From an uncultured Pelagibacteraceae bacterium (GTDB taxonomy: Bacteria > Pseudomonadota > Alphaproteobacteria > Pelagibacterales > Pelagibacteraceae): a DNA stretch of 47,140 nucleotides. Made by a program: the position numbers and the translations under genes. Below, piece after piece: positions 18,219-26,548 of this stretch. Within the stretch, counting starts at the first letter, position 1, and every line of letters begins with the position of its first letter. Below the pieces are notes generated by a model, which was not told the origin of the DNA, made no database searches, and was given only the letters and a program-made list of their open reading frames with translations. The DNA lies in assembly GCA_902601785.1 (NCBI GenBank), contig CACKOH010000008.1:1-47140 (forward strand), written 5' to 3'.

Positions 18219-18974
18219 CCAAATTCTTTTCATACTGAAATAAACAAGTATTGTTAAAATTATCAAATAAACAATAGCTTTAAAGCCCATTTGATGTCTG
18301 GCTTCTAAACTTGGTTCTGCCGCCCACATTAAGAAAGTAGTTACGTCTTTTGACATTTGCTCAACGCTTGGGTTTGTTCCGTCTGAATATTCAATAATTC
18401 CATCTGAGAGAGGTGCTGACATTTTAATTTTGTTACCATACATATATTTATTGTAATGAACACCGTCATCTAAAATCATTCCGCTTGGAGCTTCTTCATA
18501 ACCTTGCAATAAAGAATATATATAATCTACCCCACCTCCTCTTGCTTTCACCAATACCGACATATCTGGAGGGTATGCACCGCCATTGGCTGCTTCAGCT
18601 GCCTTAACATTTTCATAAGGCATAACAAATTTATCAGAGAGTTTTCCTGGTCTTTGAAACATTTCACCATCAGCATTTGGTCCATCTGTTACCTCAAATG
18701 AGGCAGCAATTGCTTTAGCTTGAGCTACTGAAAACTCTGGCCCACCCTTTTCAGATAAATTTCTGTAACTCAAATATTTCATTGAATGGCAAGCTGCACA
18801 GACCTCGGTATAAACTTGATATCCTCTTTGAAGTGATGCTCTATCAAATTTTCCAAATAAACCCTTGAATGTCCAGTCAGTTTTTAAAAACTCAACTTTT
18901 TCTGCAGAAATTACATTAACACTGGATACACTAAACAATATTATTACTGAAAATAGCTTAAGAATATTTTTCAC
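18195..18974 (-). CDS. petC: Cytochrome c1 of the bc1 complex
   Basis: This is the 259-residue membrane-anchored c-type cytochrome that passes electrons from the Rieske protein to soluble cytochrome c. A signal peptide (residues 1-24, ending VISA) precedes the heme-binding CAACH at 59-63. A methionine ligand candidate lies in GNKIKMSAPLSDG, and a C-terminal anchor helix (YLIILTILVYFSM) is followed by RIWSRVKPEV. Translation starts at GTG 18974, overlapping the petB stop by one base. The end overlaps ychF by 24 bases. Confidence 0.96.
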   Translation of the reverse strand: MKNILKLFSVIILFSVSSVNVISAEKVEFLKTDWTFKGLFGKFDRASLQRGYQVYTEVCAACHSMKYLSYRNLSEKGGPEFSVAQAKAIAASFEVTDGPNADGEMFQRPGKLSDKFVMPYENVKAAEAANGGAYPPDMSVLVKARGGGVDYIYSLLQGYEEAPSGMILDDGVHYNKYMYGNKIKMSAPLSDGIIEYSDGTNPSVEQMSKDVTTFLMWAAEPSLEARHQMGFKAIVYLIILTILVYFSMKRIWSRVKPEV

Positions 18975-20236
18975 TATTCTATTTTACTTTCCTTTTTTTT
19001 AGCCATTGCCATATTGGGCGATCCTCCGAGTACAGGTTCAGTAATACTTAATGGTAAAGGTATCGTCCTCTCTTTTAACCCTAGCACTGGTAAAATAACT
19101 AAAAAATGAAGGAAGTAGTAAGCTGTTGCAACTCTTGCAATCAATAAGTATAGACCCTCAGCAGGCATTGCGCCCACATAACCTAATATTAAAACGTCAG
19201 CTACTAATATCCAATAAAATTGCTTATAGAGTGGTCTAAATACTGCAGATCTTATTTTTGAAGTATCAAGCCAAGGTAAAACAGCTAAAATTAAAATTGC
19301 AGACAACATGGCTACAACTCCAAGCAACTTATCAGGCACTGATCTTAAAATTGCATAAAAAGGTAAGAGATACCATTCTGGCACAATGTGTGCTGGTGTT
19401 ACTAACGGATTAGCTTCTATATAATTATCAGCATGACCTAAAATATTAGGCGCATAGAATACAAAAAAAGCAAATACAATCATGAACATCAATAATGCAA
19501 ATCCATCTTTAATAACTATGTAAGGATGAAATGGAACGGTATCCTTTGATGGTTTTTTAACATCAATTCCAACAGGATTATTGTTACCAGGAACATGTAA
19601 TGCCCAAATGTGTAAAACTACTAATCCTAGAATTAGAAAAGGTATCAAATAGTGTAGAGTAAAAAATCTAGTTAAAGTTGGATTATCTACAGAATATCCT
19701 CCCCATAACCAAGTCACTACACCCTCTCCAACAAACGGGATCGCACTAAATAAATTTGTAATTACAGTCGCTCCCCAGAAACTCATTTGTCCCCACGGTA
19801 AAACATAACCCATGAAAGCTGCTGCCATCATCAATAAGTAAATAATTATTCCTATAATCCAAATTATTTCTCTTGGTGATTTATATGATCCATAAAACAA
19901 TGATCTAAAAATATGAATATAAACTGCTAGGAAAAACATAGATGCACCATTTGCGTGAATGTATCTAATTAACCAACCATAATTTACGTCTCTCATAATA
20001 TGTTCAACACTTTCAAATGCCATATCTGCATGAGCGATATAATGCATTGCCAAAACTAAGCCTGTAACAATTTGAGTAATTAGGCAAAATGTTAAAATTC
20101 CACCAAATGTCCACCAATAGTTCAAATTTTTTGGAGTCGGATAATCAGTTAAGTGATTAGCTAAAGTAAGTAACGGCAATCTATCATTGAACCATTTGCC
20201 TGCTTTTGATTTAGGTGTGTATTCGTGATCACTCAT
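18974..20236 (-). CDS. petB: Cytochrome b of the bc1 complex
   Basis: The 420-residue membrane protein carries hemes bL and bH. Heme-ligand histidines lie in the helices holding [21 protein letters not shown] and [12 protein letters not shown], and in FTLHYLIPF and [12 protein letters not shown]. The quinol-oxidation site motif PEWY is present ([17 protein letters not shown]). Eight hydrophobic helices and the length of about 420 fit alphaproteobacterial cytochrome b, not the split b6/subunit IV form. It lies between petA (5-base gap) and petC (1-base overlap). Confidence 0.97.
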   Translation of the reverse strand: MSDHEYTPKSKAGKWFNDRLPLLTLANHLTDYPTPKNLNYWWTFGGILTFCLITQIVTGLVLAMHYIAHADMAFESVEHIMRDVNYGWLIRYIHANGASMFFLAVYIHIFRSLFYGSYKSPREIIWIIGIIIYLLMMAAAFMGYVLPWGQMSFWGATVITNLFSAIPFVGEGVVTWLWGGYSVDNPTLTRFFTLHYLIPFLILGLVVLHIWALHVPGNNNPVGIDVKKPSKDTVPFHPYIVIKDGFALLMFMIVFAFFVFYAPNILGHADNYIEANPLVTPAHIVPEWYLLPFYAILRSVPDKLLGVVAMLSAILILAVLPWLDTSKIRSAVFRPLYKQFYWILVADVLILGYVGAMPAEGLYLLIARVATAYYFLHFLVILPVLGLKERTIPLPLSITEPVLGGSPNMAMAKKKESKIE

Positions 20237-20241
20237 ATGTT

Positions 20242-20751
20242 TTATCCAATTTTAATTGTGTTAGCATTTACAAATTCATACTTTGGAACTTCCATGTTCC
20301 ATGGCGCTGGGCCTTTTCTAATTCTTCCAGATGTATCATAATGCGAACCATGACAAGGACAAAACCATCCATCATAATCTCCTTTATCATTAAGGGGAAC
20401 ACATCCTAGGTGAGTACATACACCTAACATCACTAACCATTCAGGATTTTTTGCTCTATCTTCATCTTTTTCAGGGTGAATTAAATCTTCCATTTTTACA
20501 GATCTCGCTACATCTATTTCCTCTTGAGTTCGTCTTCTTATAAAAACTGGTTTTCCTCTCCATAAAACAGTAATTGTATTACCTGGTTTCAAAGAACTAA
20601 CATCAACCTCAGTGCTAGCTAGCGCCTTTACAGATGCATCGGGATTCATTTGATCTACTAAAGGCCAAACAACAGCAGCAGCTCCAACTGCTCCAACAGC
20701 GTAAGTGGCTGTAAATAAGAAATCTCTTCTTTCTGTTTTTTTGTCTGACAC
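20242..20751 (-). CDS. petA: Rieske iron-sulfur subunit of the bc1 complex
   Basis: The 169-residue Rieske protein has an N-terminal twin-arginine region ([12 protein letters not shown]) and a single uncleaved membrane helix ([15 protein letters not shown]), then the soluble [2Fe-2S] domain. Both cluster loops are intact: CTHLGC and [12 protein letters not shown], giving two Cys and two His ligands plus the disulfide pair. The start is GTG at 20751. It leads the petABC operon on the minus strand and stands 91 bases from divergent trmL. Confidence 0.97.
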   Translation of the reverse strand: MSDKKTERRDFLFTATYAVGAVGAAAVVWPLVDQMNPDASVKALASTEVDVSSLKPGNTITVLWRGKPVFIRRRTQEEIDVARSVKMEDLIHPEKDEDRAKNPEWLVMLGVCTHLGCVPLNDKGDYDGWFCPCHGSHYDTSGRIRKGPAPWNMEVPKYEFVNANTIKIG

Positions 20752-20842
20752 GATTAGTAACTGTTTATATTGTCTGTTTTGATTTAAATTACTTAATATA
20801 TGAATTCATATAATATAAAATATTAATTTTACTACTGATAGA
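20752..20842. promoter_or_regulatory. Divergent petABC/trmL promoter region with palindrome
   Basis: One of the two longest non-coding stretches in the window (91 bases). It contains a 16-bp perfect palindrome, TATATGAATTCATATA at 20797-20812, placed centrally between the two starts. It is a candidate operator for a dimeric regulator controlling petABC. In such AT-rich DNA a few palindromes of this size are expected by chance per 50 kb, so this is only suggestive. Confidence 0.4.
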
Positions 20843-21316
20843 ATGACACAGAATTCAACCATTTCGGGGCTAAAAATTGCATTATATGAGCCGGATATTC
20901 CACAAAATACTGCAGCAATTATTAGAACTTGTGCCTGTTTAGGTGCAAAACTCGAAATTATTGAGCCATGCGGTTTTCTACTTTCAGACAAAAGGTTTAA
21001 GAGAGTTGTCATGGACTACATGGATCTTGAAAAGATCGAATTTTATCAAAGCTCTGAGAAATTTTTTGAAGAAAAACAGAATCAGAGAATTGTTTTAATG
21101 ACAACTAAGGGATCAATATCTTATACTAAATTTAAGTTTAAATCAGATGATACAATTTTATTTGGTCGTGAAAGTGCAGGTGTTCCTGAAAAGGTTCACA
21201 AGCTAATCAAAGATAGATTAAAAATCCCAATGAATGACAAAGTAAGATCACTAAATATTGCCTCATCTGTTGCTATAGTGTTGGCAGAAAGTTTAAGACA
21301 AATTAAATTAATTTAA
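20843..21316 (+). CDS. trmL: tRNA (cytidine/uridine-34 2'-O)-methyltransferase, SPOUT family
   Basis: TrmL 2'-O-methylates the wobble base of tRNA-Leu isoacceptors. The 157-residue protein is a minimal SPOUT knot: ALYEPDIPQNTAAIIRTCAC at the N-terminus, LFGRESAGVPEKVH as motif 2, and the knot-forming IPMNDKVRSLNIASSVAIVL. It starts a three-gene plus-strand run with hemF directly after it (no gap) and then greA. Confidence 0.93.
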   Translation: MTQNSTISGLKIALYEPDIPQNTAAIIRTCACLGAKLEIIEPCGFLLSDKRFKRVVMDYMDLEKIEFYQSSEKFFEEKQNQRIVLMTTKGSISYTKFKFKSDDTILFGRESAGVPEKVHKLIKDRLKIPMNDKVRSLNIASSVAIVLAESLRQIKLI

Positions 21317-22144
21317 ATGGATATAGATATTAAAAAAGATCTAGCAAGTAATTGGTTTAAACTATTACAAAATGCGATTTGTGATGACATCGTCAAGCTT
21401 GAGAGGAATAAATTTAAATTTAAATCTACTTCTTGGAAAAGAAATACTAAAAAAGATGAGGGAGGTGGAGAATACAGAATTCTTAGTAATGGAAAAATAT
21501 TTGAAAAAGTGGGTGTAAATTACTCAAAAGTATATGGAAAATTTCCAAAAAAATTTCAGAAAAATATTTTAGGTGCTGAAAAAGATCCAAGTTTTTGGGC
21601 ATCAGGGATATCAATTGTAATGCATATGCAAAATCCTCATATACCTGCAATGCATTTTAATACGAGGTTTATTTGTACAAAAAAAAATTGGTTTGGAGGT
21701 GGTATGGATGTAACGCCAGCTATCAAAGATGTAAATGAAAAAAATAATTTTCATAAAAAACTAAAACTTATGTGTGACCAACATGATAAAAAATATTATG
21801 CCAAATACAAAAAATGGTGTGATGAATATTTTTATTTACCACATAGAGATGAGGTAAGAGGAATAGGTGGTATTTTTTTTGATTATAAAAAAGACAACTT
21901 TGAAAAAGATTTTAAATTTGTAAGAGATGTGGGTGTAACATTTCAAATTTTATTTAATAATATTATAAGAAAAAAAATTTCAAAAAAATGGACTTTAAAA
22001 GAAAAGGAGAAGCAGTATATTAAGAGAGGACGTTATGCAGAATTTAACTTACTGTATGATAGAGGAACAAAATTTGGACTTCAAACAAGTGGTAATGTAG
22101 AGGGAATACTAATGTCCTTACCTCCAGTTGCAAAATGGAAATAA
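21317..22144 (+). CDS. hemF: Oxygen-dependent coproporphyrinogen III oxidase
   Basis: HemF decarboxylates coproporphyrinogen III to protoporphyrinogen IX using O2, in heme synthesis. The 275-residue protein shows the HMQNPHIPAMHFNTRFI histidine-rich block, WFGGGMDVTPA, YFYLPHRDEVRGIGGIFFDY, and the C-terminal RGRYAEFNLLYDRGTKFGLQ and SGNVEGILMSLPP. It is slightly shorter than the usual 300. The ATG follows the trmL stop directly. The closeness to petABC and cytochrome genes fits a heme supply role and an aerobic lifestyle. Confidence 0.97.
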   Translation: MDIDIKKDLASNWFKLLQNAICDDIVKLERNKFKFKSTSWKRNTKKDEGGGEYRILSNGKIFEKVGVNYSKVYGKFPKKFQKNILGAEKDPSFWASGISIVMHMQNPHIPAMHFNTRFICTKKNWFGGGMDVTPAIKDVNEKNNFHKKLKLMCDQHDKKYYAKYKKWCDEYFYLPHRDEVRGIGGIFFDYKKDNFEKDFKFVRDVGVTFQILFNNIIRKKISKKWTLKEKEKQYIKRGRYAEFNLLYDRGTKFGLQTSGNVEGILMSLPPVAKWK

Positions 22145-22147
22145 AAA

Positions 22148-22624
22148 ATGGATAAAGAACCAATTACACTGAATGGTCTCAACAAATTAAAAGAAGAATT
22201 AATATATTTAAAAGAAAAAAAAAGACCTCAAATAGTAGCTGCAATTGCTGAAGCTAGATCTCATGGAGATTTAAAAGAAAATGCTGAGTATCATGCTGCA
22301 AAAGAGGAACAATCGCATAGTGAAGGACGAATAACAGAAATTAATGACATAATTGCACGAGCAAATGTAATTGATGTAACTAAATTAAATAATGACGGTA
22401 AAGTAATTTTTGGTTCTACTGTTTATCTTGAAGATTTAGATACTGGAGAAAAAATAAATTATAAAATTGTTGGTAAAGATGAGGCTGATTTAAAACAAAA
22501 ATTAATTTTTTTTCAATCTCCTATCAGTAAGGGTTTAATTGGAAAAAATAAAAAAGATTTAGTTGAAATTACTACTCCATCAGGAGTGAAAAATTTTGAG
22601 ATTAAAGACGTAAAATATATTTAA
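22148..22624 (+). CDS. greA: Transcription elongation factor GreA
   Basis: GreA stimulates RNA cleavage by backtracked RNA polymerase. The 158-residue protein has the N-terminal coiled coil (KLKEELIYLKEKKRPQIV; ARSHGDLKENAEYHAAKEEQ with the catalytic acidic tip) and the C-terminal FKBP-like domain (VIFGSTVYLEDLDTGE, QSPISKGLIGK). All expected motifs are present. It follows hemF by 3 bases and ends in a 4-base convergent overlap with cca. Confidence 0.97.
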   Translation: MDKEPITLNGLNKLKEELIYLKEKKRPQIVAAIAEARSHGDLKENAEYHAAKEEQSHSEGRITEINDIIARANVIDVTKLNNDGKVIFGSTVYLEDLDTGEKINYKIVGKDEADLKQKLIFFQSPISKGLIGKNKKDLVEITTPSGVKNFEIKDVKYI

Positions 22625-23895
22625 CCTTTAGCAATTTTTTGAACTTGTTTATCTGAGATTTGAAAACCGTTTTGAACCCAAATTTCTTCTATCATTTTCA
22701 ACTTATTTCCTAAAACTTTGCCTTCAGGGATATTGTACATTGACATAAGAATATTTGCTCCAACAGGTAAGGTCGGCAAAGTTTTGTTATTATAATAATC
22801 AAGTAATTTAAATAGTTTTTTTTCTAATTTTTTGGAAATAAACAACTTAAAACTAATAATATCAGTTACAGCTTGCCTTCCATTAAAATAAAAAATTTTA
22901 TTTAAATTTTTTTCTGTAAAATAATTGATATTTATTTTTTGCTTATAAAAATTATCAACAAATTTTATTCTTTTTTGATCTTTGTTAGAAATTTTAAATT
23001 TATATAAAAAATAATCTGCATTATCAGTTCCATCAATAATTAATAATGAAATCAATAAAATAAAATCAATTTTAGATAAATTTTTCTTTGCATATACATT
23101 TAACTTTTTAAAATTTTGAAGATTTTTTAATTGAGGGAAAATTATCTCTATTAATTCGAGGCTTTCTTTATCCTTAAATAATTTAATAAACCCATCTGAT
23201 TTTGTTAATTTTTTAAATTCCTCTAATAGTCTTTCAGAAGAGAGTTTTGAAATTCCTTTTATATTTCTTTTAATAGTTTTAACAATTTCAAGCTCATGTT
23301 TGTGATTAGAATAATTCAGAAAGAAACGTAGATATCTTAATATCCTTAAGTAGTCCTCTTGAATTCTCTCCTCTGGGTTTCCTATAAATTTTACGGTTCC
23401 ACTTTCTAGGTCTTTTTTACCATTATGTGGATCAAACAAATTTCCATCTTTATCGGAATAAATTGCATTAATAGAAAAATCTCTACGATTCGAGTCATCC
23501 TTCCAGTCTAACGAAAATTCAACTTTAGCATGCCTTCCATCGGTTGAAACATCTTTTCTAAGAGTGGTTATTTCATATTTTTGATCACTTATAATTGCAG
23601 TGATTGTCCCATGGTCAATTCCTGTTTCATAAAAGTTAATATTATTTTTTTTGAATGCATTACAAACTTCTGTAGGTGTTAAGTTTGTAGCTAAGTCAAT
23701 ATCATCAACTTCATCTTTTTTTATAATCTTTCGAATGCATCCACCAACATATCTAACTTCGCTAGTTTTGTTAAAATTATTTATTGCCTCAAATACTTTG
23801 TGGGCTGAAGTTTCTTGGGTAATTTTTTTTATGTTTTGACTTATGTAATCAAGATTTCTTGATCTGAAAAATATTTTGTCTAATAATTTATCCAT
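22621..23895 (-). CDS. cca: CCA-adding tRNA nucleotidyltransferase / poly(A) polymerase family
   Basis: The 424-residue class II nucleotidyltransferase has the RYVGGCIRK motif (48-56), the metal-binding pair Asp65/Asp67 in DDIDLAT, RRDFSINAIY, the DPHNGKKDLESG block, and ERIQEDYLRILRYLRF, as in bacterial CCA and poly(A) polymerases. Alphaproteobacterial proteins of this size are usually CCA-adding, though poly(A) activity cannot be excluded from sequence. The ATG lies only three bases after the encoded CCA end of tRNA-Gln, leaving no room for a Shine-Dalgarno of its own. The end overlaps greA by 4 bases. Confidence 0.92.
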   Translation of the reverse strand: MDKLLDKIFFRSRNLDYISQNIKKITQETSAHKVFEAINNFNKTSEVRYVGGCIRKIIKKDEVDDIDLATNLTPTEVCNAFKKNNINFYETGIDHGTITAIISDQKYEITTLRKDVSTDGRHAKVEFSLDWKDDSNRRDFSINAIYSDKDGNLFDPHNGKKDLESGTVKFIGNPEERIQEDYLRILRYLRFFLNYSNHKHELEIVKTIKRNIKGISKLSSERLLEEFKKLTKSDGFIKLFKDKESLELIEIIFPQLKNLQNFKKLNVYAKKNLSKIDFILLISLLIIDGTDNADYFLYKFKISNKDQKRIKFVDNFYKQKININYFTEKNLNKIFYFNGRQAVTDIISFKLFISKKLEKKLFKLLDYYNNKTLPTLPVGANILMSMYNIPEGKVLGNKLKMIEEIWVQNGFQISDKQVQKIAKG

Positions 23896-23898
23896 ATA

Positions 23899-23972
23899 TG
23901 GCTGGGGCGCTAGGATTCGAACCTAGGATGCCGGTACCAAAAACCAGTGCCTTACCGCTTGGCTACGCCCCA
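23899..23972 (-). tRNA. tRNA-Gln (anticodon UUG)
   Basis: The 74-base cloverleaf reads on the minus strand from 23972. The acceptor stem TGGGGCG/CGCCCCA is perfect, and the D arm is GCC...GGC. The anticodon stem CTGGT/ACCGG holds loop TTTTGGT with anticodon TTG. The T arm CTAGG-TTCGAAT-CCTAG is perfect, the discriminator is G, and CCA is encoded. It sits between ispE (33 bases upstream) and cca (3 bases downstream) on the same strand, so it is probably cut out of a longer transcript. Confidence 0.97.
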
Positions 23973-24005
23973 ATATTGTTTTCATATAGCACAAAAAATC
24001 AAAAT

Positions 24006-24851
24006 TTATATAGTTTTTGATACATTACACCAATAATTTTTAAATTTTCTTTTAAACTGTATCTTTGCCAACTTACAATCTTTTGAGTATTGATAATAAG
24101 CACAAATAACTGATCCTGAACCAGTCATCCTAACAAATAAGGGGCTATTAAGGTTTTTCAAAAATAACTTTATGTTTTTTAGTCGCGGGTATTTTAAAAA
24201 GGCTATTTCCTCAAGAGCATTAACTTGCTGCATTAAATAGTTTGAACTGAACATTTGTTTATTTGGAGAATTGAGGTTTGGTTTAGTGAACTTTTTAACT
24301 CCAGAGTATATTTTTTTTGTAGAACATCCAAAGTTAGGTTTAACCAACAAAGTATTATATTTAGTAGACTTTGTGAATTTTTTAATTTGGTTATTTGATT
24401 TCAAAATAGAACTAGAAAAATCTATTCCTAATATCACATCAGATCCGATTGAATTACATAGTTTTTCTATCTTTTTTTTTGTGAGTTTTATAATTTTTTT
24501 TTTTATAAAAAAATTTAATATCGCTGCTGCATTCATGGACCCACCACCAAGCCCAGCCTCTTGTGGGATATTTTTTTTAATACTTATTTTAAATTTTTTA
24601 TTTTTTAATAAATAGGATCTATCGAGTAAATCTAGTAACTTTTGAACTGTGTTTTCTCTTTTTATATTCTTTGAAAATTTTCCATAAAAAGAAATTTTGT
24701 GATTATTGGACTTTATATTTTGAATAGAGATCAAATCGTGTAAGTCAATAAATGAAATAATGCTCTCAATTTTATGCATTGAGTTTCTTTTTCCTGTTAC
24801 ATTTAGTGCTAAATTAATTTTAGCGTAAGATTTAAGATAATTATTCCTCAT
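24006..24851 (-). CDS. ispE: 4-diphosphocytidyl-2-C-methyl-D-erythritol kinase
   Basis: IspE is the ATP-dependent GHMP kinase of the MEP isoprenoid pathway. The 281-residue protein begins SYAKINLALNVTGKR, the IspE active-site lysine/asparagine block. It has the GHMP glycine-rich loop IPQEAGLGGGSMNAAAIL, a GSDVILGI segment, and the C-terminal MTGSGSVICAYY motif. It directly abuts the stop of the upstream TPR gene and precedes tRNA-Gln. Together with ispH at 41.5 kb it supplies precursors for the carotenoid cluster, ubiquinone and undecaprenol. Confidence 0.95.
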   Translation of the reverse strand: MRNNYLKSYAKINLALNVTGKRNSMHKIESIISFIDLHDLISIQNIKSNNHKISFYGKFSKNIKRENTVQKLLDLLDRSYLLKNKKFKISIKKNIPQEAGLGGGSMNAAAILNFFIKKKIIKLTKKKIEKLCNSIGSDVILGIDFSSSILKSNNQIKKFTKSTKYNTLLVKPNFGCSTKKIYSGVKKFTKPNLNSPNKQMFSSNYLMQQVNALEEIAFLKYPRLKNIKLFLKNLNSPLFVRMTGSGSVICAYYQYSKDCKLAKIQFKRKFKNYWCNVSKTI

Positions 24852-26537
24852 TTAGGAATTTTTAAGGCCTTCAATTACTTTTATATTTATTTTATTCCTC
24901 ATACTGTCTTCAGTATCATCAAACTTTAAAACATTTTTCCAAAAATATCGTGCTTGTATTTTGCGATTTAATTTCCACAATATATCTCCGTAATGATCGT
25001 TCACTATTGGATCCTCAGGCATCAACTCCACCGCCCTTTTAAGATATTTTTCAGCCTCAATGTAATCGTCTATAAGATAATAAGCCCATCCAATTGAGTC
25101 GATGATATAAGGATCATTACTTTTTGACTCGTATGCCCTTTTCAACATTCCCATTGATTCATCAATTTTATAATCACGTTCTAGCCACGAATATGCCAAA
25201 TAATTAAGAACATAAGCATCATCAGGATTTATTTTTAGAGAATTAAGTAAATCTTCGTCTGCTTTTTTGTAATCTCCTAACCTCTCATAACTTCCCCCTC
25301 TTCGGTAAAATAAATCTGCTCTAAGTTCAGATTGATCATCTAACGTTTGAATAATTTGAGAGTAATATTCAATTGCTTTTTCATAATTTTTTGAATTTTT
25401 ATAAAAATTTGCAATATCAAATTGCATTTTTAAGTTTGGATTATCTATTTGATTAAACTTTGCGGTAATAAACTTTATTGCATTGTCATAATCCTGTTCT
25501 TCTACTATTATTTGTGCCTCTTTCTTTAACCTATACCAATAATAAAACTCATCTTTTTTATTAAATTTTGTAATAATTTTTTTAACTTTATTAAATTCTT
25601 CATTTAAATAATAGTTTTCTGCAACCAAAGATAAATTAAACTCAAACTTTGGATTTAAATAATTTGATAAATTTAAATAAAAATTAGATTTCTCAAAATT
25701 ATCTTGGGATGAATAAAGATTGGATACCAAAAATAAAAATTCGGAAACAACATCTTTGTGATTTTGACATGAAAAAATTTTATTAAATTCTTTAAATTTT
25801 TTATTCTCTACCCAACTTTTACTTTGGGATAGTAAAATGGTTGAGTTCATATAGTCAAATTGACTAACCACATTTTCTGCTACATTTATTTTATTTTTAT
25901 CAATTAAATAATTGAGATAAAAAAAGATATATCTAGAATAATCTCCTTCTTGACTATTAATTAAATTAAGAAAATAAGCTCCAGTCTTTTCATCGTTTAA
26001 ATAACATTTTTGAAAAGTTTCCGCTATTAAAGACAAATTTCCAAAATTTTTTTTATTATTTAAAATTTTTTTATTTTTAAAAGTGTAGATATATTGTTTT
26101 AAAGTCTCAAAAATTACCAAGTTTATTCTATTTTGGTCTTGAAATTTTAAACTTTGAGTTAAATATTCATCTGCCTCATCAAAATTATTTTTTTTTAGAC
26201 TATCAATAATTAAAATTAAATAGGCGTCATAAAAATCTGCATTATCTTTATTACCATTATTTTTGATCACATTAATTGCTTGTGGAATTTTATTGTCTAA
26301 AATTAATGAATTTACATATCTTTTTAAATACAAGTCATGTTTGTTAAGTAAAACTTTTGAAAGATTGAAAAATTTTAATGCTTTAGAATTGTTTTGATTT
26401 TCATATGCAATAATCCCTGAAAAATAATTTGATAAATCTCTAGAATTAAAGTCATCAAAACTAGTACTTTTAGAATATATGGGTGTCTGATAGAATAAAC
26501 TAAAAATGAATAATAGTTTTATTAATTTTTTTAACAT
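24852..26537 (-). CDS. Secreted tetratricopeptide-repeat protein
   Basis: The 561-residue protein has an N-terminal signal sequence (MLKKLIKLLFIFSLF, then YQTPIYS). This is followed by a long helical, Asn/Lys/Phe-rich region and clear TPR units in the C-terminal third (for example YEKAIEYYSQIIQ, YKKADEDLLNSLKINPDDA, IEAEKYLKRAVELMPEDPI). Such proteins act as periplasmic or outer-membrane-associated scaffolds. A TPR protein upstream of ispE and next to a uracil-glycosylase gene is a known alphaproteobacterial order. No enzymatic motif is visible. The start is only 11 bases from the divergent uracil-glycosylase start. Confidence 0.82.
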   Translation of the reverse strand: MLKKLIKLLFIFSLFYQTPIYSKSTSFDDFNSRDLSNYFSGIIAYENQNNSKALKFFNLSKVLLNKHDLYLKRYVNSLILDNKIPQAINVIKNNGNKDNADFYDAYLILIIDSLKKNNFDEADEYLTQSLKFQDQNRINLVIFETLKQYIYTFKNKKILNNKKNFGNLSLIAETFQKCYLNDEKTGAYFLNLINSQEGDYSRYIFFYLNYLIDKNKINVAENVVSQFDYMNSTILLSQSKSWVENKKFKEFNKIFSCQNHKDVVSEFLFLVSNLYSSQDNFEKSNFYLNLSNYLNPKFEFNLSLVAENYYLNEEFNKVKKIITKFNKKDEFYYWYRLKKEAQIIVEEQDYDNAIKFITAKFNQIDNPNLKMQFDIANFYKNSKNYEKAIEYYSQIIQTLDDQSELRADLFYRRGGSYERLGDYKKADEDLLNSLKINPDDAYVLNYLAYSWLERDYKIDESMGMLKRAYESKSNDPYIIDSIGWAYYLIDDYIEAEKYLKRAVELMPEDPIVNDHYGDILWKLNRKIQARYFWKNVLKFDDTEDSMRNKINIKVIEGLKNS

Positions 26538-26548
26538 TTAGACATTGT

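Noticed and set aside
24271-24615. 114-codon open frame opposite ispE
   Set aside because: Phe/Ile-rich sequence created by the lysine-rich codons of ispE on the other strand; no motif or start signal.
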